Source of the DNA: a virus
Strand: one strand, 5' to 3'
IMG/VR virus record: IMGVR_UViG_3300021142_002226
Coordinates: 1-64,000 of that record
DNA: 64,000 nucleotides
Numbering within the stretch: position 1 is the stretch's first letter; the number at the start of each line of letters is the position of its first letter. Both the position numbers and the translations under genes were made by a program. The notes under the pieces are model-generated. The model was not told where the DNA came from. It did no database searches and saw nothing but the letters and a program-made list of their open reading frames with translations. This document shows positions 37,101 through 46,086 of the stretch, one piece after another.

Positions 37101-40100
37101 TGTTTGAGCATCATATTTAGCAATTAATGGTGCAATCGATAAACCATATTCTATATCCGTACCGTAATTCACTTTACGTCCAGTGTTGAAAGCTACTCTA
37201 AATCTACCGTCATCAACTGGGTTATATAAATTTCTATCAGGTTCATTATATACATAATCAATAACCTCATATCTTGACAATGTACAATCATTTGTAACTG
37301 GTTCTATTGCAAAATATAACTTTTGATTTTTTTGGAACCCACCTTCGTATATAAAATTATATATTCTATTATCAGGTAAATCATTTCCAGAAAAAGAAAA
37401 CTGTTGAGCTTCTACAGCAATACCATTAGAGTCAAGTAAATATAAATTCACTGTCTGTGATATATTTAACGATGATTCAAAATAAAGTTGGAAATCAAAT
37501 TTTAAATATGAATTATATTTGACAAGAAAAAATCCAGGGTTAGAAACAGATAGAGCTATATTATCAGATACGGTTGAAAAATTGGTATTCAATGATTGTA
37601 TCGACACATAATTCTTTTCATTTGCAACCAATGGTAGACTATCATTTAATGTTAATATTAAAGCTTCATCAGCACGAGGTTCATAAAACGGCCCTACATT
37701 ATCAGGATTAATAGTATAAAAACCATCAAAATCGAATATAAAATTATCATTCATATATAGAACATGGTCAAGAACCGTGTCTTTTACAACAAGTGTTGTT
37801 CCTGATGTTGCACCAGAATAAACATATTGTAAGTTAAATGCTTTATTTAAATTTATCGAAATTAGATTTTTTGTTGGGTCAAGGTTGATTTTATTAATAT
37901 AAGCTGGATCTATATGCATCAAAGGGTCTGTAGTTGTTCTACCAGAATAATTTTGATACATATCACCAAGATATGTTGTACTAACTTTCAAACCACTTGT
38001 TGGACTTACCACAGGTGTTGTTGATGTTCCTGTAATTACGGTTGTACCTGTTACAACATATGTTGTATTTGGTGTTGGTAAATATTCAATTAAATCCCCA
38101 TTATAATAGGTAGTACCTAAAGTCCATATTTTACGTTTTTTATATGGTGTAATCCAATTACCAGACTTACCAAAAACGTAGTCTGAAGGTTTAGATGTTC
38201 CGATATTTTTAGAGTAACCATAATATTTGGGTTGTCTAATCGTTCTATGTGTTCCGTATTCATCAACATAATTTGCTATTGATGGGTATGTAGTTCCAGT
38301 ACGTGAGTTGAATGAACTTAAACTAATTGTTCTACCAGAGTAATCATAAAAACAAACGTGTGGTGGAGGTGATGGACATGTAAAATTAATACCAATATCA
38401 ATATGAGCAAACCCCATACTAATAGATTTCAAGAAATACTCACGTTCATCACTATTTGGTAATGGGTTATTGACACCATCACAATCTGGGAAAGTTATTG
38501 TTTTAGCATTAGTATATCTTGGTATGTGTGTATATAATGGACTACCACTATAAGTTAAAACAACAGCATTTGTTGAGTTGTTTTTATAAATAAAATGTGA
38601 GTGATCTGGTGTTTGGTAATATGTTGTACCTGATGTAACAATAGTTGTTAATGGTTCAATTGTACCGACACTATTATAAAATGATGTACCAAAAGGATAA
38701 TTTGCCGCATAAGTTCTTATAGCAGCAACCGTGTTCAGACGATATAATTCTCCATGATATGTTACAAATACACCATATCTTCTAAGTTTTGTTGTATCTA
38801 AATTATACAATAAACTTGTTGATGTTGTGGCACCTGAAGGACTTGTAATGTTACCTTTGTAATCAGATGTTGTGTAATCTTTATTTGAAATCCACTTGAA
38901 AAAATTAAATCCTGTACCACAATATTCTGAATTGGAATATTGAACACCGAAATATTGGTTGATTGTTGGATCGATACCTTTAATTTTTTTACCGATTAAA
39001 CCTTCCAAACCAACACTAATTGGTGTTGCTGTGATTGATTGTCTTAATGTTCCAACTGAATTTACAGCTGAAGATCCTTCATAAACTGGTTTTTTAGCAG
39101 TCGTTTGGAATTCTGAACCTTCAGTACCTAACCAAGCTAAATCGTTATTTTCACCGTGTTTGTAAACAAATTTATTATCAAGATGTGAGCTATTTCTTAT
39201 CTTTTTACCAGTATTAATTATTGATGTTGCTGGAATAAACTGTTGTATAAGGTTAACCCAATGAGTATCAAACAACCCAAGGAACTCAAGAGCTTTAGCA
39301 TTTGTTACATAATCTCCACTTAATTTCAAGAAATCAAAATAAATTTTTGATAAAGTTGGATATGTAACAATCGTTTTTCTTGTCTCTACAGGTATGTATT
39401 TTTCTAATACCTCTCTTAGATATTGATTAAATGTTATTGAATTCGGTGTTATTGGATTTGTATATCCAGTGCTCAATGTTGAATCAATATTAATATTATT
39501 ACTCGCATAATATTTGTATATTGTGTGGTCTATAATTCTATCACTTGACAAATAAACCTCAAGTTCTTTTGTATTGATAGACAATCTTGAGTCTTGTTCG
39601 TAATAATAAGTTGAGTATGCATCAGAGTCATTTTCTCTATACAATGGCGTTTCAGTATAAACCCATGATTTTTGGTTATCAATGGTTCTAAATATATCAA
39701 AACCTTTTACACTATCAAAATTTCTGAACGCATCAAGATATTTCTTACCAAAGTCATAAGGCCCTACATTTTGGGAATCTTGTGTCAAATATCCGCCAGA
39801 TTCTTGAAATGCAACATTTGATGGTATTGTAGGATAACCATCTCCATCAAAAGGATATACACCAAGTAAATATGTAGGATCTACAACATCTGATAAATTA
39901 TAGATTTTGTTCAATTTATCAATCGGATCAACTTTATCTGACGCTAAGTAAACATATTCAGTTATTTCTGTTATATAATCAGGGATACCAGCTATTTTTA
40001 AAATGAACTCTATCGATTTTCTGGTACCTTTTGATTTAAATAAATAAAATGCGTTAATAGCAATTCTTCTCCACAATTCAATATCTAATTCAACTGGAGT

Positions 40101-41603
40101 GATATCTGAAACTAATTTATAATCCGATGTGTTAAAAAATGATTGTATTAATGTATCTTGATCTTCTATTTCAAAAGTTTCAAGACCTAACATATGAGCA
40201 AAGTTTTTTACTAAAACATCTGGGATATTTTCAACCTTATCATATGTTAAATTGGTCATATAGGTTAAGCCGTCAACATATCTTTTAACGTCATCAAAGT
40301 ATCTACCATATAAGTTGAAAATAATTTGTGCTTTTTTATCTACTGTATCAAAATCTTTTAAAGAGTCCGTTGTTAAAAATCTTGATATTAAATTTGTTTT
40401 ATATGCATCGAAGTCGTCTGATATTGTATTTAGTTGTGTTAAAAAATCATCAAACTTAGAATCAAATAAATTTACGTTTACTTCATCATAAACTGGAAAA
40501 TATATTGCTCTTTTGTTCAATACAGTATCACCATTATCATTTGTTTCAGGCACAACAAATTCAGATTTGTATGCTTGTGTTGTTTCATCATAATTCAATA
40601 AAAATTGTCCAAGATCTGATATATTTTGGAAAAATTCATTAAATTTTTCAGCTGACGGTTTTATATAAAAAAGAACGTTTGCTTCGTTGTTTGTGTTTAA
40701 TTTATCTAAGAATGGCCTTCCGTTGGTTGTAATCACCAAACCATTAGCTAAATCAGATGTAGATGTTGGTAGTGATACACTAATGATTGGGTATTCTGTA
40801 CCATTGTAATAAATTACAAAATCTGTGTAATTTTTACCGAAATTTCTCAATGGGGTAAGCGTAGGATCGTCAACTTTTGTAAGTGATTTTGATGTGTAAT
40901 CAATTCCAAATGGGTTAAACAGATTACCTATATTAACTTTGAATGTTGCTCTATTAGTTGCTGTTAAATTAACATAATTAGTTACAGACGGATATAATAT
41001 TGAAATTGGTGACGCTTTGATACCGCCTGGGAAATCTTGTGTGATTTCAATAATTGTATTTTTTATTCTCTCTTTTAACGATGAGAATAAAACATAGTTT
41101 TCAAGTTTGCGTTTGTCAAACAATATTGTTGCGGTAAGATTACTTTGAACGTTGTTGTTTACAAAATCAACTAATTGTGATGAATTTATCCCAGCCTTTT
41201 GACTTATAATATTGGCTGTGAACTTTTGAGTTGGGTCTGCTTGAGAAACTTGTGTTGCAGTTGTGTTTTGAACAATATAACTTTTACCAAGTGTAAAATT
41301 GCCAAGAGTAAAAAAAGGATCTCCTTTATCTACCTCAGTTGTTGAGTTAGCAAATTGTAAACCAACCAATTTATCACCAAAAACGTCTTTACCGAACGCC
41401 GCAAGTTTACCTTGTTGAACGTAATATCTTAATGTTTTATCGTACTCAAGATATGTTGAGCATGGTACATATTTTGTTTGACCGTTAACTATATAAGTTC
41501 TGTAACCGCTACAACCTAATTCGGCTGAACGTGTAAGCGCCTCTTGTGCGGTATCAAATAAATCACCAATTATTGGTGTACTACTAAAACTCAAGTCAGC
41601 CAT
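34116..41603 (-). CDS. Giant baseplate/tail protein, 2,495 aa
   Basis: The longest complete gene in the window (7.5 kb). Residues 1-330 form a domain with regular alpha/beta composition (MADLSFSSTPIIGDLFDTAQ). Around residues 440-560 a helical segment holds IPDVLVKNFAHMLGLETF and AFYLFKSKGTRKSIEFILK, a pattern like the P2 gpI/baseplate wedge family, in which a chain end packs against BaseplateJ proteins. The remaining 1,700 residues are beta-rich with many short GTT/TGT turns, and the C-terminus has Ig-like strand patterns (VSGSSTLNSGSVFDQVIN). In T4 the wedge protein gp7, which is large, sits directly after gp6; here a large protein also lies in the same block, so a wedge or tail-fibre-network role is suggested. 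Confidence 0.7.
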   Translation of the reverse strand: MADLSFSSTPIIGDLFDTAQEALTRSAELGCSGYRTYIVNGQTKYVPCSTYLEYDKTLRYYVQQGKLAAFGKDVFGDKLVGLQFANSTTEVDKGDPFFTLGNFTLGKSYIVQNTTATQVSQADPTQKFTANIISQKAGINSSQLVDFVNNNVQSNLTATILFDKRKLENYVLFSSLKERIKNTIIEITQDFPGGIKASPISILYPSVTNYVNLTATNRATFKVNIGNLFNPFGIDYTSKSLTKVDDPTLTPLRNFGKNYTDFVIYYNGTEYPIISVSLPTSTSDLANGLVITTNGRPFLDKLNTNNEANVLFYIKPSAEKFNEFFQNISDLGQFLLNYDETTQAYKSEFVVPETNDNGDTVLNKRAIYFPVYDEVNVNLFDSKFDDFLTQLNTISDDFDAYKTNLISRFLTTDSLKDFDTVDKKAQIIFNLYGRYFDDVKRYVDGLTYMTNLTYDKVENIPDVLVKNFAHMLGLETFEIEDQDTLIQSFFNTSDYKLVSDITPVELDIELWRRIAINAFYLFKSKGTRKSIEFILKIAGIPDYITEITEYVYLASDKVDPIDKLNKIYNLSDVVDPTYLLGVYPFDGDGYPTIPSNVAFQESGGYLTQDSQNVGPYDFGKKYLDAFRNFDSVKGFDIFRTIDNQKSWVYTETPLYRENDSDAYSTYYYEQDSRLSINTKELEVYLSSDRIIDHTIYKYYASNNINIDSTLSTGYTNPITPNSITFNQYLREVLEKYIPVETRKTIVTYPTLSKIYFDFLKLSGDYVTNAKALEFLGLFDTHWVNLIQQFIPATSIINTGKKIRNSSHLDNKFVYKHGENNDLAWLGTEGSEFQTTAKKPVYEGSSAVNSVGTLRQSITATPISVGLEGLIGKKIKGIDPTINQYFGVQYSNSEYCGTGFNFFKWISNKDYTTSDYKGNITSPSGATTSTSLLYNLDTTKLRRYGVFVTYHGELYRLNTVAAIRTYAANYPFGTSFYNSVGTIEPLTTIVTSGTTYYQTPDHSHFIYKNNSTNAVVLTYSGSPLYTHIPRYTNAKTITFPDCDGVNNPLPNSDEREYFLKSISMGFAHIDIGINFTCPSPPPHVCFYDYSGRTISLSSFNSRTGTTYPSIANYVDEYGTHRTIRQPKYYGYSKNIGTSKPSDYVFGKSGNWITPYKKRKIWTLGTTYYNGDLIEYLPTPNTTYVVTGTTVITGTSTTPVVSPTSGLKVSTTYLGDMYQNYSGRTTTDPLMHIDPAYINKINLDPTKNLISINLNKAFNLQYVYSGATSGTTLVVKDTVLDHVLYMNDNFIFDFDGFYTINPDNVGPFYEPRADEALILTLNDSLPLVANEKNYVSIQSLNTNFSTVSDNIALSVSNPGFFLVKYNSYLKFDFQLYFESSLNISQTVNLYLLDSNGIAVEAQQFSFSGNDLPDNRIYNFIYEGGFQKNQKLYFAIEPVTNDCTLSRYEVIDYVYNEPDRNLYNPVDDGRFRVAFNTGRKVNYGTDIEYGLSIAPLIAKYDAQTGTTTTNSIVGVDNYTYSDSSPYTNYYFLNTPRVAYNHSTDPVLMYNKLYVDYYKKLTNDPVITDQQKTLYDKDIKYDKVDFNFNIITKKLPYSIPSTKGYYASDSVYNITAADYYLGNVPEFYEGGSVTNNIIIGKQIGRRYFTVDNYSTYEPSKSTLNNKTIIGTGNTQSVQLFQAYDSGILDYTRLDLNNTNNIYGTRRVQITGTTYELENEVYSTDIYQQMLSVAEYFNPAIMNYNLNDIVKVTINNYKTVVVSTGGTYSIKTVNVDRLYVCVEDITPYHCYKITSGTTVVPYKINEIYQPNGSHSCFEELTKFDPKNFSPWGYERVFHYHVNQTNIYPFTNDNTINYIETGSTLNLSFGNLVLYAGNIYRFIYNKPMIYYTGVTGNSNGRIWNSHDTVIALNVNDYKLYKNIRSSVPFSFSDDPITNTYGHWTSLTTGGTVFNATNPFNSYPGPYSGTPRRDFNTAIRLPNLIPADSLGNLKGWKLQELTNVGGSDYDAQVPTGSTGTIASYSTYIDIGEINQINVLKYYKFANSSTYFNTPFVVGDYIMNNSDITHAGFTTNNNLITGYTESSIPNRYYYNINATYNRSYDYDPSGLPGCFVSDYYNENFSPIFEYLCNGSAINCPREFSLTRTYNQYSLYHVYKYAVSRGVLYSYISNVASVMTLLPFQDTANWSKSDFCLVESFKFYKDRTKVSVYESDNYDLTDAVKNNLYIYRNNLTLKPNFTNHDFTGTTINGVVNNGVDARLKNALDKYYDAKDNTLNGVKKYGSVGYRLAGSDIILDYYFDIDVVGLPKTGEFIAKLSISDPCSHSASIIFGILFQSNVALLSTLNSSLMAQNVVSSPSTFVYGYNIRVIVNQNGASPVYAVWTSSSGSVSGSSTLNSGSVFDQVINVAPNDTLTLTFTYSILNSSSIFDSAYYNSVSLFDKTTNNPISTAQVVSSSSISGTNETRTVILPNVTRNELITLNINGLNGTKTSHFTIPNQFTI

Positions 41604-42502
41604 TATTGTATAATATTGTTATAAGCTTTCGAATTATCTATAGTTGTTCTTTTACGTCTAACCTCGTATAATTTATTATTTAAATTGTCTCTAATTTCAT
41701 AAAGATCGTATTGGGCATATATATTTTTATTTGAGTCATATAACGTGTAAATACCATCATCGATAGATTTTGTTTGATCGCCGTATAGTGCGATAGCCAA
41801 TGACTCAAGATCATAATTTACAAGCTCAACCTCAAATATTTCTGGTGCAAAATTGGTATTTGTTATAATAACACTTTGACCTTTTTTACCAATAAAAGGG
41901 GTCGCTGTAGGTTTAAAACTTGGGGCTGCATTAGGTGTTACAGTACAAAATAACATATTACCTGTATTATTGTAAATGTATTTAATGCTTTTTTGAGAAG
42001 AATTAGCTGTATTTACTTGTACTGGTTCAGATATAAATGAGGATGTTATAATTCTATAAAGATTTCTAACTTTAGTACCATCAGCATTTAAATATTCTAC
42101 TCTATAACCATCAAGGCCATTATTAGTAAATTTACTAATATATTCAGTTGGTACAGAGTTTCTATCGAAAACTAAACCTTGTACATCCGAATATGTTGCA
42201 AGTTGGGCACAATCAGCTATTGTAACCCTTATTTGAGTTGGTCTTACATATATTGTATAAAATCCTTTAGCATTGAATGTTGTTACTGGAAGTTTAAGGT
42301 TGTATAATCCACCTAAAACTTCAACGTTTGTGCCACCAAGCGTTGAATTACTATAAACTGGTGTCAAAACATCACTACCATTTAATTTTGTAATTATTTG
42401 GTTTTCTGTAGCATTTCTGGTTGGCGTGTAAATTACTATAACCTCAACATCTATCGGATCCACATCTGCTGGTCTTTTTACACCATAAACTCCTATCGCC
42501 AT
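41603..42502 (-). CDS. Structural protein, 299 aa
   Basis: Starts MAIGVYGVKRPADVDPIDVEVI. Beta-rich with a recognisable repeat of short strands, and a C-terminal helical tail (YEVRRKRTTIDNSKAYNNI). Its stop overlaps the start of the 2,495-residue gene by one base, so the two are probably made together. No family recognised; most likely a baseplate or tail component. Confidence 0.6.
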   Translation of the reverse strand: MAIGVYGVKRPADVDPIDVEVIVIYTPTRNATENQIITKLNGSDVLTPVYSNSTLGGTNVEVLGGLYNLKLPVTTFNAKGFYTIYVRPTQIRVTIADCAQLATYSDVQGLVFDRNSVPTEYISKFTNNGLDGYRVEYLNADGTKVRNLYRIITSSFISEPVQVNTANSSQKSIKYIYNNTGNMLFCTVTPNAAPSFKPTATPFIGKKGQSVIITNTNFAPEIFEVELVNYDLESLAIALYGDQTKSIDDGIYTLYDSNKNIYAQYDLYEIRDNLNNKLYEVRRKRTTIDNSKAYNNIIQ

Positions 42503-42522
42503 ATTAAAATATTTTTTATATT

Positions 42523-43512
42523 TTATTTTACATTTTTAAAATTGAACCCTTGCGAATTCATTTTATAATAATTTATACCAATTTTCATAAGTTCTGACAC
42601 CGATTTAACGTTTTTCAGTCTTATAACTGGTTCGAAAGCGTTATTTACACCTCTATCAATAAATACTTGATTAAAGATTTTAGGTTCCTCAATTAATCCA
42701 GGATATAAAACAACATTTGCATTATTTTGCGGAGTGTCGTCAGCTCGTCTATACATAAAGGTAGTTGTTCCATCAGGAAAATCAATATATTTTATAGGAT
42801 AGTTAGAATCAATATACAAAACATATTCAAGATAATCGCCAATATTCAAAATCATACCATATTGGTCGGTACCAGATATTTTGATAGGAACATGTATTTT
42901 TTTCAAATTTGATGTCGTATTTGTATTTGTCTGGGTTTTGGATGAATTTACAGCGTTATTCAACTGACTTATAGAAGAAAATCCTTTGACAGAATTAGTA
43001 TTATATTTATATGGTGAATTTACATCAACAGATTTTACCACATTTGCAGAATTATAAAAATTTGCCCCAGAAGAATTTGTTATCAAAATTGTATTTGGTC
43101 GGTTATTTACATCCAAATCGATATCCGAATAAGAATTATATAGGTTACTAAATTTACTTGTGGTTGTACCAGTAACAAAAACATACTTTGTTGTATTAAA
43201 ATAATTTTTAATATATTCATATGATTTTAAGTCTACAGGTGTTGTTGTTAAACTTGCTGGTACGGTAGTTTGGTTTACTACTTTTACGTTTAATGTGGCA
43301 CTATCGTTTTGTGTTGTTGTATAACTATTTAAAACCGATTTATCTAATGCGTATCTATTTGGTGAAATTGCTGTATTATATGATTTATCCAGCATATTTT
43401 CTATTGTATCAATTGTCAATTTATTAGCATTAATATATGATCCAGTTATTGATACAACTGATTCCAAACCAATTAAGATATTATAATCTGTATTTCCTAT
43501 TAATATTTGCAT
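42523..43512 (-). CDS. Structural protein, 329 aa
   Basis: Starts MQILIGNTDYNILIGLESVV. The first half is Ser/Thr/Asn-rich and helical, and the second half is beta-rich (KKIHVPIKISGTDQYGM, YLEYVLYIDSNYPIKY). It is packed between two structural genes with short spacers (20 bases and 3 bases). No motif assigns a specific baseplate part. Confidence 0.55.
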   Translation of the reverse strand: MQILIGNTDYNILIGLESVVSITGSYINANKLTIDTIENMLDKSYNTAISPNRYALDKSVLNSYTTTQNDSATLNVKVVNQTTVPASLTTTPVDLKSYEYIKNYFNTTKYVFVTGTTTSKFSNLYNSYSDIDLDVNNRPNTILITNSSGANFYNSANVVKSVDVNSPYKYNTNSVKGFSSISQLNNAVNSSKTQTNTNTTSNLKKIHVPIKISGTDQYGMILNIGDYLEYVLYIDSNYPIKYIDFPDGTTTFMYRRADDTPQNNANVVLYPGLIEEPKIFNQVFIDRGVNNAFEPVIRLKNVKSVSELMKIGINYYKMNSQGFNFKNVK

Positions 43513-43515
43513 ATC

Positions 43516-46086
43516 TTAGCTCAATTTAAGTGTATAATTTATTGGGATGGTATATTCCATTTTATTTTTAACCGAATCTTTCAATTCCAAATTAAGATTA
43601 GCTGTTATTGTAATTTCATTATATGGGTTATAAATAAAGTATGCAGCAAATTCACCAAGAAAAAATTTAAGGTTTATATCTATACTATCATTTGGTTTTA
43701 TTGATGTGGTATTTTCGAATTCGTACTCCGCAGTTATACCCAACATGAAAGTTCTAAGATTACCAATTTCTGATTGCACTGAATAATTATTGGTATCTTT
43801 AACTATATTGTTTTGTATATAATTGGTAAGACCTTGTAACGTACTACCATGTATATAATCGGTAAGACCTTGTAACGTACTACCAGTTGTAATTCCTGAA
43901 TTTCTATATTCGAATTCATAATATTTTGTCAAATCAGAGTTACTATAATTAGTATTAAGCGATGTAAAATCGATATCATTTGACAAATGTTGTGTCAAGT
44001 TAACAAAGCCAGGAAAATTAGTTTTAAATTTATTTAAGATATAATCACTATACCCTATTATATTATCACCACCATATACAAGAAAAAATAGTTTCTGCAA
44101 CATTTTATCACTACTTAAATAATAATCAAACAATCGATTCAAATCATTCAAATCTGTTAGGTCAATATTAAAGATATTATTATAATAAGTTTCATTATCC
44201 ATTGTTGCGGTTTGAATTGCATCATCAATAAGATTTTGTAAAGTTTGGCCATTTGGGATTACATAATAAACCCAATTATAATTTTCATCATTTGACTTAT
44301 AATAATTTTTATTTATATAATCTGCCAACCCATTCAAGACACTTGAATCTTCTCTATACGTATTTATCAAAGAATCGTCTGAGATGAAAGCAGTAAATTG
44401 ATCTGAAAAAAGATTATTTTTTGTAGTATATATATCAGAATATGTAATATATGATTCTGCAATAATTCTTTTTTTATTGTATTTGTCTATTGAATAGACG
44501 TTATTATCATTAAAAACAATTTGTTGGGTGTTACCTGGAAACTGGTAATTATCAAGATATTGTAATGGATTATGATTTATAGTGCAATTACTAAGTGACA
44601 ATTTATTTATATAAAAACTATCTGAAGTTCCATTATTTGTTATTTTTATACTATCTATCAAATGTTCATAGCAATTTACATCTATAGTTGTTTCACCAAG
44701 ATTTTGATAACTAATAATTTTATTTGTAAAAGGGAACATTTTTTTGATGGATATACATGATTGATTATTCACCAAATTATTCTTTAATGTTGTTTTTATG
44801 AACCCAGATGTTTTATCATCATTAATTACAGTATGTTTACCAATACTTCTGTTTGCTATATTAACATCATAATCAAAATCAGATATTTGGGAAAAATAAT
44901 TATTTATTTGATCATTATCTAAATACAATAACTGCTTAGTATCTGGTATTTGAATATTTGTTTTATTAACAGACGGTTTGAATATTCGTGTATTATCAAC
45001 AGTGGTAATTATTGGTTCATTTAAATTTATAGGTCTTGTATTAGGTACAAGTTTACCAGCCCAATAATCATCGTAATATAATTGGTAAAGATCAATATCA
45101 TATGCCTCAATTATATAATCACCAATAGCCTCGTTATACTCATATATACCATATGTTTTATTATTATAATTGAAGCTATAATTCAAGTATTCATTTTTGT
45201 GATTAAAAGTTGTTTGAGATTGTACACCTTTTTTTTGCGGACTATGTATTGAAGATGGGATTAATGGAATTTTATTACCAGAAAGAGCATCCCAAAAACT
45301 GAACTTCACATAAAAACTTTGTGTTGTATAACTATTCAAAAAATTAATTGAGAATCCTTCCACTCCATCGATTAAAGAGAACGATGGTCTTGCTTGATAA
45401 ATCCCATTTACAGATTGTTCATGATACATATATCTATCATTAACAAAAATTGGTATAAACATGATTCTTTTTTGAGTTGTTGGAATTGGTGTTGTATAGA
45501 ATTCCATAGTCAAAAAAGAGTTATATAGGAAAGCCGATTTACTAAAACCATTTATATCATTTTTCCACGTTTCGATTTTTTGAGAAAATGGAAATGTAAA
45601 AGAATCATAAAATAATGGTAAACCACTCTGTAATGGTTTAATTTTTATAAACTCCTCGATTGGATTAGTAACTAAATATGGTCTTGTGATATTGATTTGT
45701 TGTGGTGTTAAATTAGCATCAAGTGGTGTTAATGGTGCCAAATTATTGTTATCCTGTTTAATTTCATATGGGTTCAATATAGTAATATTAGTATCTAATA
45801 TACTCTTAGCTGAACTCAAATATGTTGAGAATGCTGGTTCAATATTCTTAACTATATCTGGATTCAAATCCATATTTTTAAATGACAAAAAATATGTAAA
45901 TAAATTTATAGTGTTAGATTTGGGTTTAAAATTATATATCTCACTGTCAAAAATAGCATTGATTGTTTTATCACCAGCTTTATTCAAAAGATTTTGGTAA
46001 TAAAAATCCGTATCCGAACTTTGATCTTGATTTGTTATATTGGCAACAACATTCAAATCTATATTATTTAATACTGATGTTAGCAT
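43516..46086 (-). CDS. Large structural protein, 856 aa
   Basis: Starts MLTSVLNNIDLNVVANITNQD and continues as an Asn/Tyr/Ser-rich beta protein. Near residues 730-760 it contains a fresh 12-residue tandem duplication (GSTLQGLTDYIH then GSTLQGLTNYIQ). The C-terminal 100 residues form a strand-rich domain (YEFENTTSIKPNDSIDINL). Start overlaps the stop of the upstream gene by seven bases. Probable tail or baseplate protein. Confidence 0.6.
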   Translation of the reverse strand: MLTSVLNNIDLNVVANITNQDQSSDTDFYYQNLLNKAGDKTINAIFDSEIYNFKPKSNTINLFTYFLSFKNMDLNPDIVKNIEPAFSTYLSSAKSILDTNITILNPYEIKQDNNNLAPLTPLDANLTPQQINITRPYLVTNPIEEFIKIKPLQSGLPLFYDSFTFPFSQKIETWKNDINGFSKSAFLYNSFLTMEFYTTPIPTTQKRIMFIPIFVNDRYMYHEQSVNGIYQARPSFSLIDGVEGFSINFLNSYTTQSFYVKFSFWDALSGNKIPLIPSSIHSPQKKGVQSQTTFNHKNEYLNYSFNYNNKTYGIYEYNEAIGDYIIEAYDIDLYQLYYDDYWAGKLVPNTRPINLNEPIITTVDNTRIFKPSVNKTNIQIPDTKQLLYLDNDQINNYFSQISDFDYDVNIANRSIGKHTVINDDKTSGFIKTTLKNNLVNNQSCISIKKMFPFTNKIISYQNLGETTIDVNCYEHLIDSIKITNNGTSDSFYINKLSLSNCTINHNPLQYLDNYQFPGNTQQIVFNDNNVYSIDKYNKKRIIAESYITYSDIYTTKNNLFSDQFTAFISDDSLINTYREDSSVLNGLADYINKNYYKSNDENYNWVYYVIPNGQTLQNLIDDAIQTATMDNETYYNNIFNIDLTDLNDLNRLFDYYLSSDKMLQKLFFLVYGGDNIIGYSDYILNKFKTNFPGFVNLTQHLSNDIDFTSLNTNYSNSDLTKYYEFEYRNSGITTGSTLQGLTDYIHGSTLQGLTNYIQNNIVKDTNNYSVQSEIGNLRTFMLGITAEYEFENTTSIKPNDSIDINLKFFLGEFAAYFIYNPYNEITITANLNLELKDSVKNKMEYTIPINYTLKLS
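43814..43885. repeat. 36-bp tandem duplication in coding sequence
   Basis: Units 43814-43849 and 43850-43885 are identical except for one base (T/C). They encode two copies of a 12-residue unit in the 856-residue structural protein and keep the frame. Confidence 0.9.
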
